A stretch of 35,069 bases of DNA. Origin: Microbacteriaceae bacterium (lineage in GTDB: Bacteria > Actinomycetota > Actinomycetes > Actinomycetales > Microbacteriaceae). Shown here piece after piece: positions 26,106 through 34,257 of this stretch. The notes under the pieces were generated by a model. The model was not told where the DNA came from and searched no databases. It saw only the letters and a program-made list of their open reading frames with translations. How positions within the stretch are numbered: position 1 is the stretch's first letter; each line of letters starts with the position of its first letter. The stretch is from NCBI GenBank assembly GCA_003852775.1, contig RDDZ01000067.1, positions 1-35,069 on the forward strand, read 5' to 3'. The position numbers were made by a program, and so were the translations under genes.

Positions 26106-26140
26106 GAACCCCCGCCGCCTCCGAGAGGCGACGGGGGTTC
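26106..26140. terminator. Bidirectional intrinsic terminator between convergent genes
   Basis: The hairpin pairs GAACCCCCG with CGGGGGTTC and continues with CGCCTC/GAGGCG around a CGA loop, with one mispaired position on each side. It is the only strong structure between the phosphatase (plus) and the DsbA-like gene (minus). A/T at the stem ends serves either direction, but no long T-run is present. Confidence 0.8.
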
Positions 26141-26161
26141 CGTCGTATGCGGATCGGGCGA

Positions 26162-27001
26162 TCAGCTCTCGAGCTTCGCCGCCTCGGCCTCGAGGAAATC
26201 CTCGAAGCGCTGGTTGGCGTTGTCCCACTTGGTGCCGTTGATGAACACGGTGGGCGTGCCCGTGACGCCGTTCTGGCCGGAGCGCTGCGTCGCGGCCTTC
26301 ACCCACGGGCTGAAGCTCACGTTCATGACGCACTCGTTGACGTCCGGGTCGTCGAGGCCGGCGTCCTTCACGAGCTGGAGGATCGACGAGTTGCCGAGGC
26401 CCGGGCCGCCCTCGCTCGGCTGGCCGGCGAACATCGCGTCCTGCACGTCGAGGAAGCTCTCGGGCGCGTAGTTGGCGACGCACGCGGCGACGTTGTTGGC
26501 GCGGGTCGAGAAGTCGGTCGTGTAGCCGCGGTAGTCGAGGATCGCGATGGGGCGCACCTCGAGGGTGGCCTGGCCGTCGGCGACGAGCGAGCGGATCGTC
26601 TCGCCGTACGCGCCCTCGAAGTTCTTGCAGCCGGGGCAGGTGAAATCGACGTAGGTGACGATGTTCAGCACGTCGGGGCGCGGCTCGGTCTCGACGGGGT
26701 CGCCGCCCTTGGCGATCGCCTTCGTCGGGACGTACTGCAGCCCGCCGTCGCCGTCGGCCTCGAAGACGATGCCGTCGCTGATCATGTTCGCGGGGCCGGC
26801 CTCCTTCTTGGGCGGCGGCTGGAGCGCCACGACGGCCCACACGACGCCGCCGACGATCGCGAGGATCGCGACCGAGGCGATGGTCGGGATGAGCCACTTG
26901 AGCAGCTTCTGGCGCTTGAGCTGCTTCTCGCGGGCGATGCGCGCAGCCTCGCGCGCCTGCTCGCGGCGCTGGTTCTTGGTGGGTCGGGGCGTGTTCGTCA
27001 C
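26162..27001 (-). CDS. Membrane-anchored DsbA-like thiol-disulfide oxidoreductase
   Basis: This is a 279-aa protein. Residues 1–33 are very basic (cytoplasmic), 34–60 form a membrane anchor, and 78–279 form an extracellular thioredoxin-4/DsbA-like domain. The redox site is C122-P-G-C125 in DFTCPGC, and the cis-proline loop is GTP (248–250) in VTGTPTVFINGT. Two more cysteines (C174, C224) probably pair, as in related actinobacterial DsbA-like proteins. It would oxidise or fold exported proteins, with VKOR as its likely electron acceptor. The GTG at 27001 has an AGGA Shine-Dalgarno. It lies 78 bp downstream of VKOR on the same strand, with a separate TAGACT box in the gap. Confidence 0.93.
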   Translation of the reverse strand: MTNTPRPTKNQRREQAREAARIAREKQLKRQKLLKWLIPTIASVAILAIVGGVVWAVVALQPPPKKEAGPANMISDGIVFEADGDGGLQYVPTKAIAKGGDPVETEPRPDVLNIVTYVDFTCPGCKNFEGAYGETIRSLVADGQATLEVRPIAILDYRGYTTDFSTRANNVAACVANYAPESFLDVQDAMFAGQPSEGGPGLGNSSILQLVKDAGLDDPDVNECVMNVSFSPWVKAATQRSGQNGVTGTPTVFINGTKWDNANQRFEDFLEAEAAKLES

Positions 27002-27052
27002 GGGTGGAATCCTGATGGGTCGGGATTGGTCGTTGCTGTGAAGCTCAGGTGG

Positions 27053-27058
27053 AGTCTA
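27053..27058 (-). promoter_or_regulatory. Candidate −10 box (TAGACT) for the DsbA-like gene
   Basis: TAGACT on the minus strand lies about 52 nt before the GTG at 27001, inside the 78-bp gap after the VKOR gene. No clear −35 is seen, so read-through from VKOR remains possible. Confidence 0.35.
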
Positions 27059-27079
27059 TTGGCCTCAGCCGAGTGGTCC

Positions 27080-27751
27080 TCAGACGAAGAGGCTCTGGAT
27101 GACGGGGAACTGCAGCTGCGCGATGCCGAGGATCACGATGAGCACCACGAGCGTGAGCGGCGCGACCCAGGGCAGGAGCGCCCTCCCCGCGCGGCGTGCA
27201 CGATCGCCGAAGACGCCCTCGGCCATGTTCCGGAAGGTCACGGCGAAGAACGTCGGGTAGGTGACCGACCAGGTGAGCAGGCAGTAGGGGCAGATCGTGC
27301 GCAGGTTGGGGGCGAAGATCGACTGGCTCGCGAGCCAGACCACGAACACGACGGCGAGGGCGACGCCCGCGTTGAAGGCGATCCACCACCAGCGCGGGAA
27401 CCTCACGCCCGCGAGCACCGCGACGCCCATGATGATCGGCGCCATCCACGCGATGAGGCCGATGAGCGGGTTCGGGAACCCGAAGAGGGAACCCTGCCAC
27501 GACTCGAGGTTCTTGCCGCACTGCACGAAGACGCTCACGTTGCAGCTGAGGATCGCGTCGGGGTCGCGCAGCACCTCGATCTTCTCGATCGTGAGCATGA
27601 ACGCGGCCAGCTCGCCGATGAGACCGCCGATCACGAGCCAGATCCCGAAGATCCACGGTCGGCCCTTCGCCGGCCGCTCGTCGAGCTCCTCGCGCTCGTC
27701 CTCGAGCTCCGGATCGAGCTCGGGGCCGGTGGTGGCGACGGCGTCGGTCAT
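27080..27751 (-). CDS. Vitamin K epoxide reductase (VKOR) family protein
   Basis: This is a 223-aa protein with about five membrane segments. VKOR reoxidises DsbA-like proteins and passes electrons to menaquinone in actinobacteria, replacing DsbB. Seen: the loop cysteine pair C70 and C78 (SCNVSVFVQCG), followed by Ser88 in QGSLFGFPN, and the quinone-side C154-P-Y-C157. The N-terminal 30 residues are acidic and cytoplasmic. The ATG at 27751 has an AGGA Shine-Dalgarno. It is divergent from the RNase E/G gene and just upstream of its DsbA-like partner, a classic functional pair. Confidence 0.95.
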   Translation of the reverse strand: MTDAVATTGPELDPELEDEREELDERPAKGRPWIFGIWLVIGGLIGELAAFMLTIEKIEVLRDPDAILSCNVSVFVQCGKNLESWQGSLFGFPNPLIGLIAWMAPIIMGVAVLAGVRFPRWWWIAFNAGVALAVVFVVWLASQSIFAPNLRTICPYCLLTWSVTYPTFFAVTFRNMAEGVFGDRARRAGRALLPWVAPLTLVVLIVILGIAQLQFPVIQSLFV

Positions 27752-27782
27752 GCCCCGATCCTGCCACGCCGTGCATAAGGAA

Positions 27783-27812
27783 ATGCCGTGAACGGCATCG
27801 ACGTGCGATAAT
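27783..27812 (+). promoter_or_regulatory. RNase E/G promoter: extended −10 with adjoining perfect palindrome
   Basis: TGCGATAAT at 27804–27812 is an extended −10 box. Directly upstream, ATGCCGT-ga-ACGGCAT (27783–27798) is a perfect 7-bp inverted repeat lying where the −35 and spacer would be, so it is a candidate operator. It also lies about 32 bp before the divergent VKOR start and could serve both genes. Confidence 0.55.
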
Positions 27813-28086
27813 CGACCCAGTCGCCCCGAGCGGGCGATCCAATAGAGCTTGACCGGGCATCACCGGGCCAACGGATGCTCCCGCCGCGTCGGGAAGACAT
27901 CGACGACGGATAGCCAGTTCCGGCGGCAGTGACAGTGCCGGCGCTGTGAGAGGGCGCACGCGATCCACCGACGCTCAGCGAGGTGCGGGTCGCGGGACAG
28001 ATGAAGGATTCGCCTTCCGCCGCAGAGCGGGAGCGCACGAGAGTACCCGGGGCCGGCGCGGCCGCTCCGGATGAGGAGCACCAGAG
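27813..28086 (+). promoter_or_regulatory. Long structured 5' leader of the RNase E/G gene
   Basis: About 265–275 nt separate the −10 box from the ATG at 28087, with no credible ORF of their own. Several hairpins can be drawn, for example around CCGGC…GCCGG near 27920–27942. RNase E genes in other bacteria are autoregulated through a long 5' leader cleaved by the enzyme; a similar role here is inference. I do not match the leader to any named RNA family. The Shine-Dalgarno is GAGGAG near 28075–28080. Confidence 0.4.
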
Positions 28087-30471
28087 ATGGTGGAACACGA
28101 CGTACCCGAGGTCCCCGCGGGGAGCTCAGAGCCCACGTCCGCCGAGGCGGGCAGCGCGAGCGAGAGCGCGAAGACGGAGAAGCCGAAGCTCTTCGGCCGC
28201 GGTCGCGGACGCAAGGCGAAGCAGGAGGCCGAGGCCCCCGCCGCCGACGCTGCCGCCCCGGAGGCGTCCGAGGAGCCCGCGGTCCCCGCCGAGCCGGCCG
28301 AGGCTGCTGCCGCCGCCGAGACGGCCACCGAGCCCGTCGCCGCCGAGCCCGTCGCATCCGAGCCCGTCGCATCCGAGCCGGAGCCGCAGGCACCGGCCAT
28401 CCCCGTGCCGAGCTCGCCGTTCGACCTCATCTTCCAGGCGCCGCCCCCGCCGCCCGCGGGCGTGGCCCCCGCCATCCCCGACGACGAGGACGAGCCCGCC
28501 GGGGGCTCCTCGCGCCGTCGCAACCGCCGCCGCTCCGGCGAGGCCCCGCGCGAGGGTGACGACGCTCCGGGCACCGTCACGAAGGTGCGCCAGCCGCGCA
28601 AGCAGCCCGAGCCCATCACCGAGCCGCAGAAGGTCAAGGGCTCGACGCGTCTCGAGGCCAAGAAGCAGCGCCGCCGCGACGGCCGCGACGCCGGTCGCCG
28701 CCGCCCCGTCATCACCGAGGCCGAGTTCCTCGCCCGCCGCGAGTCGGTCGACCGCGTCATGGTCGTGCGCTCGAAGTTCGGCCGCATCCAGATCGGCGTG
28801 CTCGAGGACGGCGTGCTCGTCGAGCACTACGTCGCCCGCGCGCAGGACGCGAGCCTCATCGGCAACGTCTACCTCGGCCGTGTTCAGAACGTGCTGCCGA
28901 GCATGGAGGCCGCCTTCGTCGACATCGGCCGCGGCCGCAACGCCGTGCTCTACTCGGGCGAGGTCGACTGGGAGGCCGCCGCGGCCAACCAGGAGGGCGA
29001 CGCCAAGAACCAGCCCCGCCGCATCGAGCTCGCGCTCAAGCCCGGCGACCGCGTGCTCGTGCAGGTCACGAAGGACCCGGTCGGCCACAAGGGAGCGCGT
29101 CTCACGAGCCAGGTGAGCCTGCCCGGCCGCTACCTCGTGTACGTGCCCGGCGGCTCCATGAACGGCATCAGCCGGAAGCTCCCCGACACCGAGCGCGCGC
29201 GCCTCAAGAAGATCCTCAAGGAGGTACTGCCGGACGACGCGGGCGTCATCGTGCGCACCGCCGCCGAGGGCGCGACCGAGGAGCAGCTGACGCTCGACGT
29301 GCAGCGCCTCACCGCGCAGTGGGCCGAGATCGAGCGCGCCGTCGAGACCCAGCAGGCCCCGGCGCTCCTGCACTCGGAGCCCGACCTCCTGCTCAAGATC
29401 GTGCGCGACGTCTTCAACGAGGACTTCCAGAAGCTCATCATCGCGGGCGACGACGCGCAGGCGACGATCGAGAAGTACCTCTCGGCGGTCGCCCCCGACC
29501 TCCTCGACCGCGTCGAGCGCTACAACGACGAGGTCGACAGCTTCGACAAGTACCGCATCACCGAGCAGATCGAGAAGGCCCTCGAGCGCAAGGTGTGGCT
29601 GCCCTCGGGCGGGTCGCTCATCATCGACCGCACGGAGGCCATGACGGTCGTCGACGTCAACACGGGCAAGTTCGTGGGCTCGGGCGGCAACCTCGAGGAG
29701 ACGGTCACCAAGAACAACCTCGAGGCGGCCGAGGAGATCGTGCGCCAGCTGCGTCTGCGCGACATCGGCGGCATCATCGTCGTCGACTTCATCGACATGG
29801 TGCTCGAGTCGAACCGCGACCTCGTGCTGCGCCGCCTCGTCGAGTGCCTCTCGCGCGACCGCACGAAGCACCAGGTCGCGGAGGTCACCTCGCTCGGCCT
29901 CGTGCAGATGACGCGCAAAAAGCTCGGCCTCGGGCTGCTCGAGTCGTTCAGCGAGACGTGCGACGTGTGCGCCGGTCGCGGCCTCATCGTGCACCACGAC
30001 CCGGTGTTCAAGCACCGCGGCGGAGGACAGCAGAACGAGCAGTCGTCGGGTCGCAACCGTCGCGGACGCGGCGGCAACGGCGGCGGCAACGGGGGAGGGG
30101 CCGCTGCGGCATCCGCCCCCAAGGCCGGCAACGGCACCCACGAGATCACCGACGACGTGAAGAACGCGCTCGCGAAGATCGCGGCGAAGACCGTGCACCA
30201 CGACGAGCAGCAGGCGAACGCCGAGCCCGCCGAGGCGCCGGTCGAGGTGCCCGCCGCGAAGGTCGCGGAGGCCGTCGCGGCGGCGCCCGTCGAGATCCTC
30301 GACATCCCGATCGAGCCGGTGCGCACCGAGCAGCCGCGCCCCGTGATCGACCCGGATGTCGTCCTCGGCTCGGTGCTCGACGCGCTCCCCGAGCCGAAGA
30401 AGCCGGGCCAGGGGCGCTCTCGCCGCTCGCGCCGCGCCTCCTCGGCCGCCGGCTCGCCCGACGCGGACTGA
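28087..30471 (+). CDS. rne: Ribonuclease E/G family endoribonuclease
   Basis: This 794-aa enzyme handles RNA processing and decay. Residues 1–220 are low complexity: acidic/Ala/Pro-rich with tandem EPVAx units (28339–28374), then basic and Arg-rich. The conserved core follows: S1-containing domain (GNVYLGRVQNVLPSMEAAFVDIG…), 5'-sensor/RNase-H-like region, catalytic Mg ligands D523 (in VVDVNTGKF) and D567 (in VVDFIDM), and the Zn-link C625-x2-C628 in CDVCAGRG. A Gly/Asn-Arg-rich and Ala/Pro-rich tail follows from about 640. Actinobacterial RNase E typically has its disordered parts on both sides of the core, as here. The ATG at 28087 is set by the GAGGAG Shine-Dalgarno. Confidence 0.95.
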   Translation: MVEHDVPEVPAGSSEPTSAEAGSASESAKTEKPKLFGRGRGRKAKQEAEAPAADAAAPEASEEPAVPAEPAEAAAAAETATEPVAAEPVASEPVASEPEPQAPAIPVPSSPFDLIFQAPPPPPAGVAPAIPDDEDEPAGGSSRRRNRRRSGEAPREGDDAPGTVTKVRQPRKQPEPITEPQKVKGSTRLEAKKQRRRDGRDAGRRRPVITEAEFLARRESVDRVMVVRSKFGRIQIGVLEDGVLVEHYVARAQDASLIGNVYLGRVQNVLPSMEAAFVDIGRGRNAVLYSGEVDWEAAAANQEGDAKNQPRRIELALKPGDRVLVQVTKDPVGHKGARLTSQVSLPGRYLVYVPGGSMNGISRKLPDTERARLKKILKEVLPDDAGVIVRTAAEGATEEQLTLDVQRLTAQWAEIERAVETQQAPALLHSEPDLLLKIVRDVFNEDFQKLIIAGDDAQATIEKYLSAVAPDLLDRVERYNDEVDSFDKYRITEQIEKALERKVWLPSGGSLIIDRTEAMTVVDVNTGKFVGSGGNLEETVTKNNLEAAEEIVRQLRLRDIGGIIVVDFIDMVLESNRDLVLRRLVECLSRDRTKHQVAEVTSLGLVQMTRKKLGLGLLESFSETCDVCAGRGLIVHHDPVFKHRGGGQQNEQSSGRNRRGRGGNGGGNGGGAAAASAPKAGNGTHEITDDVKNALAKIAAKTVHHDEQQANAEPAEAPVEVPAAKVAEAVAAAPVEILDIPIEPVRTEQPRPVIDPDVVLGSVLDALPEPKKPGQGRSRRSRRASSAAGSPDAD

Positions 30472-30482
30472 CCCTCGTTCCG

Positions 30483-30498
30483 CGCGCCGAGGGGCGCG
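30483..30498. terminator. Hairpin between RNase E/G and DUF4031 genes
   Basis: CGCGCC-gagg-GGCGCG forms a 6-bp stem in the 27-bp gap between two convergent genes. No T-run follows on either strand, so it is only a candidate terminator. Confidence 0.4.
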
Positions 30499-30777
30499 TC
30501 AGGAGCCCTTGGGGCCCTTGTCGCGCTGCTTGACGCGGAGGCCGGCTGACTGCAGGCGCCGCAGGAGCTCGCGTGCGGTGACGGGCTGCGCACCGAGGGC
30601 GATGAGCTCCTCGCGGCGCTCGAGCGGGTAGTCGTAGTGGTCGTTGTCGAAGCCGCGCTCCGGGATGCCGGCGCGGCGCGCGAAGGCGTGCAGCTCGTCG
30701 AGCGAGGTGTCCGAGACGAGGTGCCCCCACACGGTGCCGTGGTTCGGCCAGACCGCCTCGTCGATCAGCACCGCCAT
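30499..30777 (-). CDS. DUF4031 domain protein, 92 aa
   Basis: This small soluble protein begins MAVLIDEAVWPNHGTVWGHLVSDTSLDELHAFA and continues RAGIPERGFDNDHYDYP, the DUF4031 pattern with conserved W-x-H/GHLVSD and D-x-DHYD blocks. The end is basic (RVKQRDKGPKGS). Function is not known; the His/Asp-rich motif could bind a metal or nucleotide (inference). The ATG at 30777 is preceded by TAGGGT ending 6 nt upstream, a leaderless layout. It is divergent from rplU. Confidence 0.88.
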   Translation of the reverse strand: MAVLIDEAVWPNHGTVWGHLVSDTSLDELHAFARRAGIPERGFDNDHYDYPLERREELIALGAQPVTARELLRRLQSAGLRVKQRDKGPKGS

Positions 30778-30783
30778 GCCGCC

Positions 30784-30789
30784 ACCCTA
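30784..30789 (-). promoter_or_regulatory. −10-like box of a probable leaderless promoter (TAGGGT) for the DUF4031 gene
   Basis: TAGGGT on the minus strand ends 6 nt before the ATG at 30777. The intervening ggcggc is not a Shine-Dalgarno; a weak one (gggtgg) would overlap the box. Confidence 0.45.
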
Positions 30790-30816
30790 CGCACCCTGGG
30801 ACGGCGCTGAGCGCGT

Positions 30817-30845
30817 TTGCCGGATGCCCGGTCGTCGGCTATTCT
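30817..30845 (+). promoter_or_regulatory. rplU–rpmA promoter (TTGCCG, 17 bp, TATTCT)
   Basis: TTGCCG (30817–30822) and TATTCT (30840–30845) are a good sigma-70-type pair with ideal spacing. Transcription would start near 30852, giving a leader of about 100 nt before rplU. Confidence 0.7.
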
Positions 30846-30851
30846 TGACCC

Positions 30852-30952
30852 TTGGTGTCTGCGGGTTTCCGCCCGCATTCGATACCCCGCGCTTTCCGCG
30901 TCCTCCCGACTCGGTGACGCGACAGACTTCCATCCATACGTAAGGAACTCAC
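30852..30952 (+). promoter_or_regulatory. rplU leader, candidate ribosomal-protein autoregulatory RNA
   Basis: The leader has a hairpin TGCGGG-tttccg-CCCGCA (30860–30877) and ends in an AAGGAA Shine-Dalgarno (30942–30947). L21-type leaders are known in several bacterial groups, but I cannot match this one to a described class. Confidence 0.35.
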
Positions 30953-31261
30953 GTGGTTTACGCAGTTGTGCGCGCCGGTGGCCGGCAGGAGAAGGTCGAG
31001 GTGGGCTCGGTCGTCGTGCTCGACCGTGTCCAGGCCGAGCAGGGCGGCAAGATCGAGCTCACCCCCGTTCTCTTCGTCGACGGTGACACGATCACGCACG
31101 ACGAGAAGGCCCTCGCGAAGGTCAAGGTGACCGCCGAGGTCATCGGCCACGAGCGCGGCAAGAAGATCGTCATCCAGAAGTTCAAGAACAAGACCGGGTA
31201 CAAGAAGCGCCAGGGCCACCGCTCGGAGCTCACCCGCGTCAAGATCACCGGCATCAAGTAA
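30953..31261 (+). CDS. rplU: 50S ribosomal protein L21
   Basis: This 102-aa protein is the standard length. It starts [25 protein letters not shown], with the L21 blocks [42 protein letters not shown]. It binds 23S rRNA near L20. The GTG at 30953 is 5 nt after the AAGGAA Shine-Dalgarno. rpmA follows after 15 bp in the same transcript. Confidence 0.98.
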   Translation: MVYAVVRAGGRQEKVEVGSVVVLDRVQAEQGGKIELTPVLFVDGDTITHDEKALAKVKVTAEVIGHERGKKIVIQKFKNKTGYKKRQGHRSELTRVKITGIK

Positions 31262-31276
31262 GCAGGGGCTGCAGAC

Positions 31277-31531
31277 ATGGCACACAAGAAGGGCGCATCG
31301 TCCACTCGTAACGGCCGCGACTCGAACGCGCAGCGCCTCGGCGTGAAGCGCTTCGGCGGCCAGGTCGTCAAGGCCGGCGAGATCCTCGTCCGCCAGCGCG
31401 GCACCCACTTCCACCCCGGCGCCAACGTGGGCCGCGGTGGCGACGACACGCTGTTCGCCCTCGAGGCGGGCGCCGTCGAGTTCGGCACCAAGGGCGGCCG
31501 CAAGGTCGTCAACATCGTCACCCCGGCGTAG
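31277..31531 (+). CDS. rpmA: 50S ribosomal protein L27
   Basis: This 84-aa protein begins [20 protein letters not shown], so the mature Ala-His-Lys start is directly encoded without the cleavable N-terminal extension found in Firmicutes. The blocks [22 protein letters not shown] and [20 protein letters not shown] are diagnostic. The N-terminal tail of L27 reaches the peptidyl-transferase centre. A strong terminator follows. Confidence 0.98.
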   Translation: MAHKKGASSTRNGRDSNAQRLGVKRFGGQVVKAGEILVRQRGTHFHPGANVGRGGDDTLFALEAGAVEFGTKGGRKVVNIVTPA

Positions 31532-31569
31532 TCGCCCGGGCGACCGATACTTCCCCACGAGGGGCTTTC

Positions 31570-31606
31570 GCGAAGGGCGGGCTGAGGCTCGCCCTTCGCT
31601 GTTTGT
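31570..31606 (+). terminator. Intrinsic terminator after rpmA
   Basis: The 10-bp stem GCGAAGGGCG (31570–31579) / CGCCCTTCGC (31590–31599) is followed by the T-rich tgtttgt. It ends the rplU–rpmA transcript; obg begins 39 bp later and therefore needs read-through or its own promoter, which I could not identify with confidence. Confidence 0.8.
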
Positions 31607-31644
31607 ACAGAGATACGGCCGACGGCCGAGAGCAGGAGGAGCGC

Positions 31645-33183
31645 ATGGCGACGTTCGTCGACCAGGTGACGCTTCACCTGCGCGCGGGCCACGGAGGCCA
31701 CGGCTGCGTGTCGGTGCGGCGCGAGAAGTTCAAGCCCCTCGCGGGCCCCGACGGCGGCAACGGAGGCCACGGCGGCGACATCGTGCTCGTGGCGGACCCG
31801 CAGGTCACGACCCTGCTGGGCTACCACCGCGCCCCGCACCGCTCGAGCGGCAACGGCGGCCCCGGCATGGGCGACAACCGCTCCGGCTACGCGGGCGAGG
31901 AGCTCGTGCTGCCGGTGCCCGTCGGCACCGTCGTCTCGACGTCCGACGGCGAGCAGATCGCCGACCTCGTCGAGCCCGGCATGCGGGTCGTCGTCGCCGA
32001 GGGCGGCCAGGGCGGCCTCGGCAACGCGGCGCTCGCCACCCAGAAGCGCAAGGCGCCCGGCTTCGCGCTGCTCGGCACGCCGGGCTGGGAGGGCGACGTC
32101 GTCCTCGAGCTCAAGACGGTCGCCGACGTCGCGCTCGTCGGCTACCCGAGCGCCGGAAAGTCGAGCCTCATCGCCGCCCTCTCGGCCGCGAAGCCGAAGA
32201 TCGCCGACTACCCGTTCACGACCCTGCACCCGAACCTCGGGGTCGTCGAGGCGGGCGACACCCGATACACGATCGCCGACGTGCCCGGCCTCATCGAGGG
32301 GGCGAGCGAGGGCAAGGGCCTCGGCCTCGAGTTCCTCCGTCACGTCGAGCGCTGCTCGGCGCTCCTGCACGTGCTCGACTGCGCGACGCTCGAGCCGGGT
32401 CGCGACCCGATCAGCGACCTCGACGTCATCCTGGGCGAGCTCGCCGCGTACCCGGTTCCCGAGGGCCAGACCCCGCTGCTCGAGCGCCCGCAGCTCGTCG
32501 CGCTCAACAAGGTCGACGTGCCCGACGGCAAGGAGCTCGCCGACTTCGTGCGGCCCATGCTCGAGGAGCGCGGCTACCGCGTGTTCGAGGTGTCGGCCGT
32601 GAGCCACGCGGGTCTGAGGCAGCTCTCGTTCGCGCTTGCCGAGCTCGTGGAGGCCGACCGTGCCGCGAAGGCCGCGACGCCCCCGCCCGCGCGCATCGTC
32701 ATCCGTCCGAAGGCCGTCGACGAGGCGCAGTTCGAGGTGCGCGTCGAGGGCGGCACCGAGACGGTGTACCGCGTCATCGGCGCCAAGCCCGAGCGCTGGA
32801 TCCAGCAGACCGACTTCACGAACGACGAGGCCGTCGGCTACCTCGCCGACCGGCTCGCGAAGCTCGGCGTCGAGGAGGAGCTGTTCGAGAAGGGCGCCGT
32901 GCCCGGCTCGACGGTCATCATCGGCGAGATGGTGTTCGACTGGGAGCCGACCCTCACGTCGACGGCCGAGCTCATCACGAGCCCCCGCGGAACGGATGCG
33001 CGGCTGGACGACAACACGCGGCTCACGCGCGCGGAGCGCCGCGAGCGCTACTACGAGCGGATGGACGCGAAGGCCGCCGCCCGCGCCGAGCTCGAGGCCG
33101 AGCGCGAGGCGGGTCTGTGGGCCGACGACGGGGACGACGAGCCGGACGACGGCGACGTCGAGGTGATCTGGGAGGGCCGGTGA
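31645..33183 (+). CDS. obg: Obg-family GTPase (ObgE/CgtA), ribosome assembly
   Basis: This 512-aa protein contains the Gly-rich Obg fold (about 1–160; [31 protein letters not shown]), the GTPase domain with G1 GYPSAGKSS (166–174), DYPFTT, switch [11 protein letters not shown] and the NKVD motif, and then the C-terminal OCT domain (about 345–430). The tail from about 440 is charged and ends acidic ([13 protein letters not shown]), usual for actinobacterial Obg. It acts on the 50S subunit and in growth control. I chose the ATG at 31645 (AGGAGG Shine-Dalgarno nearby) over the TTG at 31603. The stop overlaps proB by GTGA. Confidence 0.97.
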   Translation: MATFVDQVTLHLRAGHGGHGCVSVRREKFKPLAGPDGGNGGHGGDIVLVADPQVTTLLGYHRAPHRSSGNGGPGMGDNRSGYAGEELVLPVPVGTVVSTSDGEQIADLVEPGMRVVVAEGGQGGLGNAALATQKRKAPGFALLGTPGWEGDVVLELKTVADVALVGYPSAGKSSLIAALSAAKPKIADYPFTTLHPNLGVVEAGDTRYTIADVPGLIEGASEGKGLGLEFLRHVERCSALLHVLDCATLEPGRDPISDLDVILGELAAYPVPEGQTPLLERPQLVALNKVDVPDGKELADFVRPMLEERGYRVFEVSAVSHAGLRQLSFALAELVEADRAAKAATPPPARIVIRPKAVDEAQFEVRVEGGTETVYRVIGAKPERWIQQTDFTNDEAVGYLADRLAKLGVEEELFEKGAVPGSTVIIGEMVFDWEPTLTSTAELITSPRGTDARLDDNTRLTRAERRERYYERMDAKAAARAELEAEREAGLWADDGDDEPDDGDVEVIWEGR

Positions 33184-33983
33184 CGGAAGCTCTGCAGACC
33201 GAGGGTCTGCGGACCGCGGTGACGGATGCCAAGCGCATCGTCGTGAAGGTCGGGTCGAGTTCGATCTCGGGTCCGAACGTGGGCCAGATCGAGCCGCTCG
33301 TGGACGCCCTCGCGGCGGCGCACGCGCGCGGCGCGGAGGTCGTGCTCGTGTCGTCCGGCGCCATCGCGACGGGCATGCCCTACCTGCAGCTCGACGCGCG
33401 TCCCACCGACCTCGCGACGCAGCAGGCGGCCGCCGCCGTCGGGCAGAACGTGCTCATCTTCCGCTACCAGCAGTCGCTGCGCCGCTACAAGATCGTGGCC
33501 GGCCAGGTGCTGCTGACGGCGGGCGACCTCGAGAACCCGACGCACCGCTCCAACGCCCAGCGCGCCATGGAACGTCTGCTGGGGCTGCGCATCCTGCCGA
33601 TCGTCAACGAGAACGACACGGTCGCGACGCACGAGATCCGCTTCGGCGACAACGACCGGCTCGCGGCGCTCGTGTCCGAGCTCGTGGGCGCCGACCTGCT
33701 CGTGCTCCTGTCGGATGTCGACGCGCTCTACACGCGGCCGCCGCACGAGCCCGGCGCGCAGCCGATCCCGCACGTGCCGTTCGCCGACGACCTCTCGGGC
33801 GTCGAGCTCGGCGACATCGGCGCCGCGGGCGTCGGCACGGGGGGAGCGGGCACCAAGATCGCGGCCGCCAAGCTCGCCGCCGCATCCGGCACCGCCGTGC
33901 TGCTCGCCTCGACGGCGAACGTCGCGGCGGCCCTCTCGGGGCAGCCCACGGGCACCTGGTTCGAGCCCGCTCCGCGCGCCTGA
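33180..33983 (+). CDS. proB: Glutamate 5-kinase, short form without PUA domain
   Basis: This 267-aa kinase phosphorylates glutamate as the first step of proline synthesis. Seen: [10 protein letters not shown] (20–29), [32 protein letters not shown]-type [52 protein letters not shown], and the ATP-site [15 protein letters not shown]. In the last motif the usual Met after GTGG is Ala. The E. coli enzyme is about 100 residues longer because of a C-terminal PUA domain, absent here. The GTG at 33180 overlaps the obg stop (GTGA). No proA follows within the window; a hairpin and a small gene come next. Confidence 0.94.
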   Translation: MTEALQTEGLRTAVTDAKRIVVKVGSSSISGPNVGQIEPLVDALAAAHARGAEVVLVSSGAIATGMPYLQLDARPTDLATQQAAAAVGQNVLIFRYQQSLRRYKIVAGQVLLTAGDLENPTHRSNAQRAMERLLGLRILPIVNENDTVATHEIRFGDNDRLAALVSELVGADLLVLLSDVDALYTRPPHEPGAQPIPHVPFADDLSGVELGDIGAAGVGTGGAGTKIAAAKLAAASGTAVLLASTANVAAALSGQPTGTWFEPAPRA

Positions 33984-33990
33984 CGGATCC

Positions 33991-34008
33991 CGCGGGATTT
34001 TTCCCGCG
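33991..34008 (+). terminator. Hairpin after proB
   Basis: CGCGGGA-tttt-TCCCGCG forms a 7-bp stem with a T4 loop, 7 bp after the proB stop. No T-run follows the stem, so termination may be partial. It lies only 3 nt before the proposed start of the next gene. Confidence 0.45.
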
Positions 34009-34011
34009 CGG

Positions 34012-34233
34012 GTGTCACATCCGCGCCCTCCTTCGCGTCTGACGGCGATCATCGCGGAGCTCAAGGCCTTCACCGGCTCGCCCGTCACCGACTGGCTCGT
34101 CGAGACGAAGGACGTCGAGGACTTCTACGTCGACATGGACGAGCTCGCGGCCGAGGCCGGCCTGCCCGCCGAGTGGGACGGCGGCTGGGGCGACCTCGAG
34201 ATCCCGGCAGACCAGCTCGCGTCGTTCGCCTGA
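34012..34233 (+). CDS. Small acidic hypothetical protein, 73 aa
   Basis: The frame reads SHPRPPSRLTAIIAELKAF followed by VTDWLVETKDVEDFYVDMDELAAEAGLPAEWDGGWGDLEIPADQ. It is acidic and helical-looking, without a signal peptide or membrane segment. The GTG at 34012 is the first start codon after the proB stop in this frame, but no Shine-Dalgarno is seen, so the start is uncertain. Strong third-position G/C and the balanced composition support real coding. I do not recognise a family. Confidence 0.55.
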   Translation: MSHPRPPSRLTAIIAELKAFTGSPVTDWLVETKDVEDFYVDMDELAAEAGLPAEWDGGWGDLEIPADQLASFA

Positions 34234-34234
34234 T

Positions 34235-34250
34235 CCCGCCACGGGGCGGG
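34235..34250. terminator. Hairpin between convergent genes
   Basis: CCCGCC-acgg-GGCGGG forms a 6-bp GC stem immediately after the small gene and before the stop of the convergent membrane-protein gene. There is no T-run; it may slow transcription from both sides. Confidence 0.45.
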
Positions 34251-34257
34251 CTCGGGG

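Noticed and set aside
27983-28086. A leader peptide in front of RNase E/G from a GTG at 27983
   Set aside because: The frame runs on into an alternative frame of the RNase gene without a nearby stop and has no Shine-Dalgarno, so it is not a credible upstream peptide.
28339-28374. Short tandem EPVAx repeat in RNase E/G as a separate repeat locus
   Set aside because: Only three imperfect 15-bp units in a disordered acidic arm; this is ordinary low-complexity sequence of the family.
28126-30201. A 691-codon open frame on the minus strand opposite RNase E/G
   Set aside because: Antisense shadow with Ala/Leu/Asp/Arg bias. The plus strand carries the catalytic residues and Zn-link.
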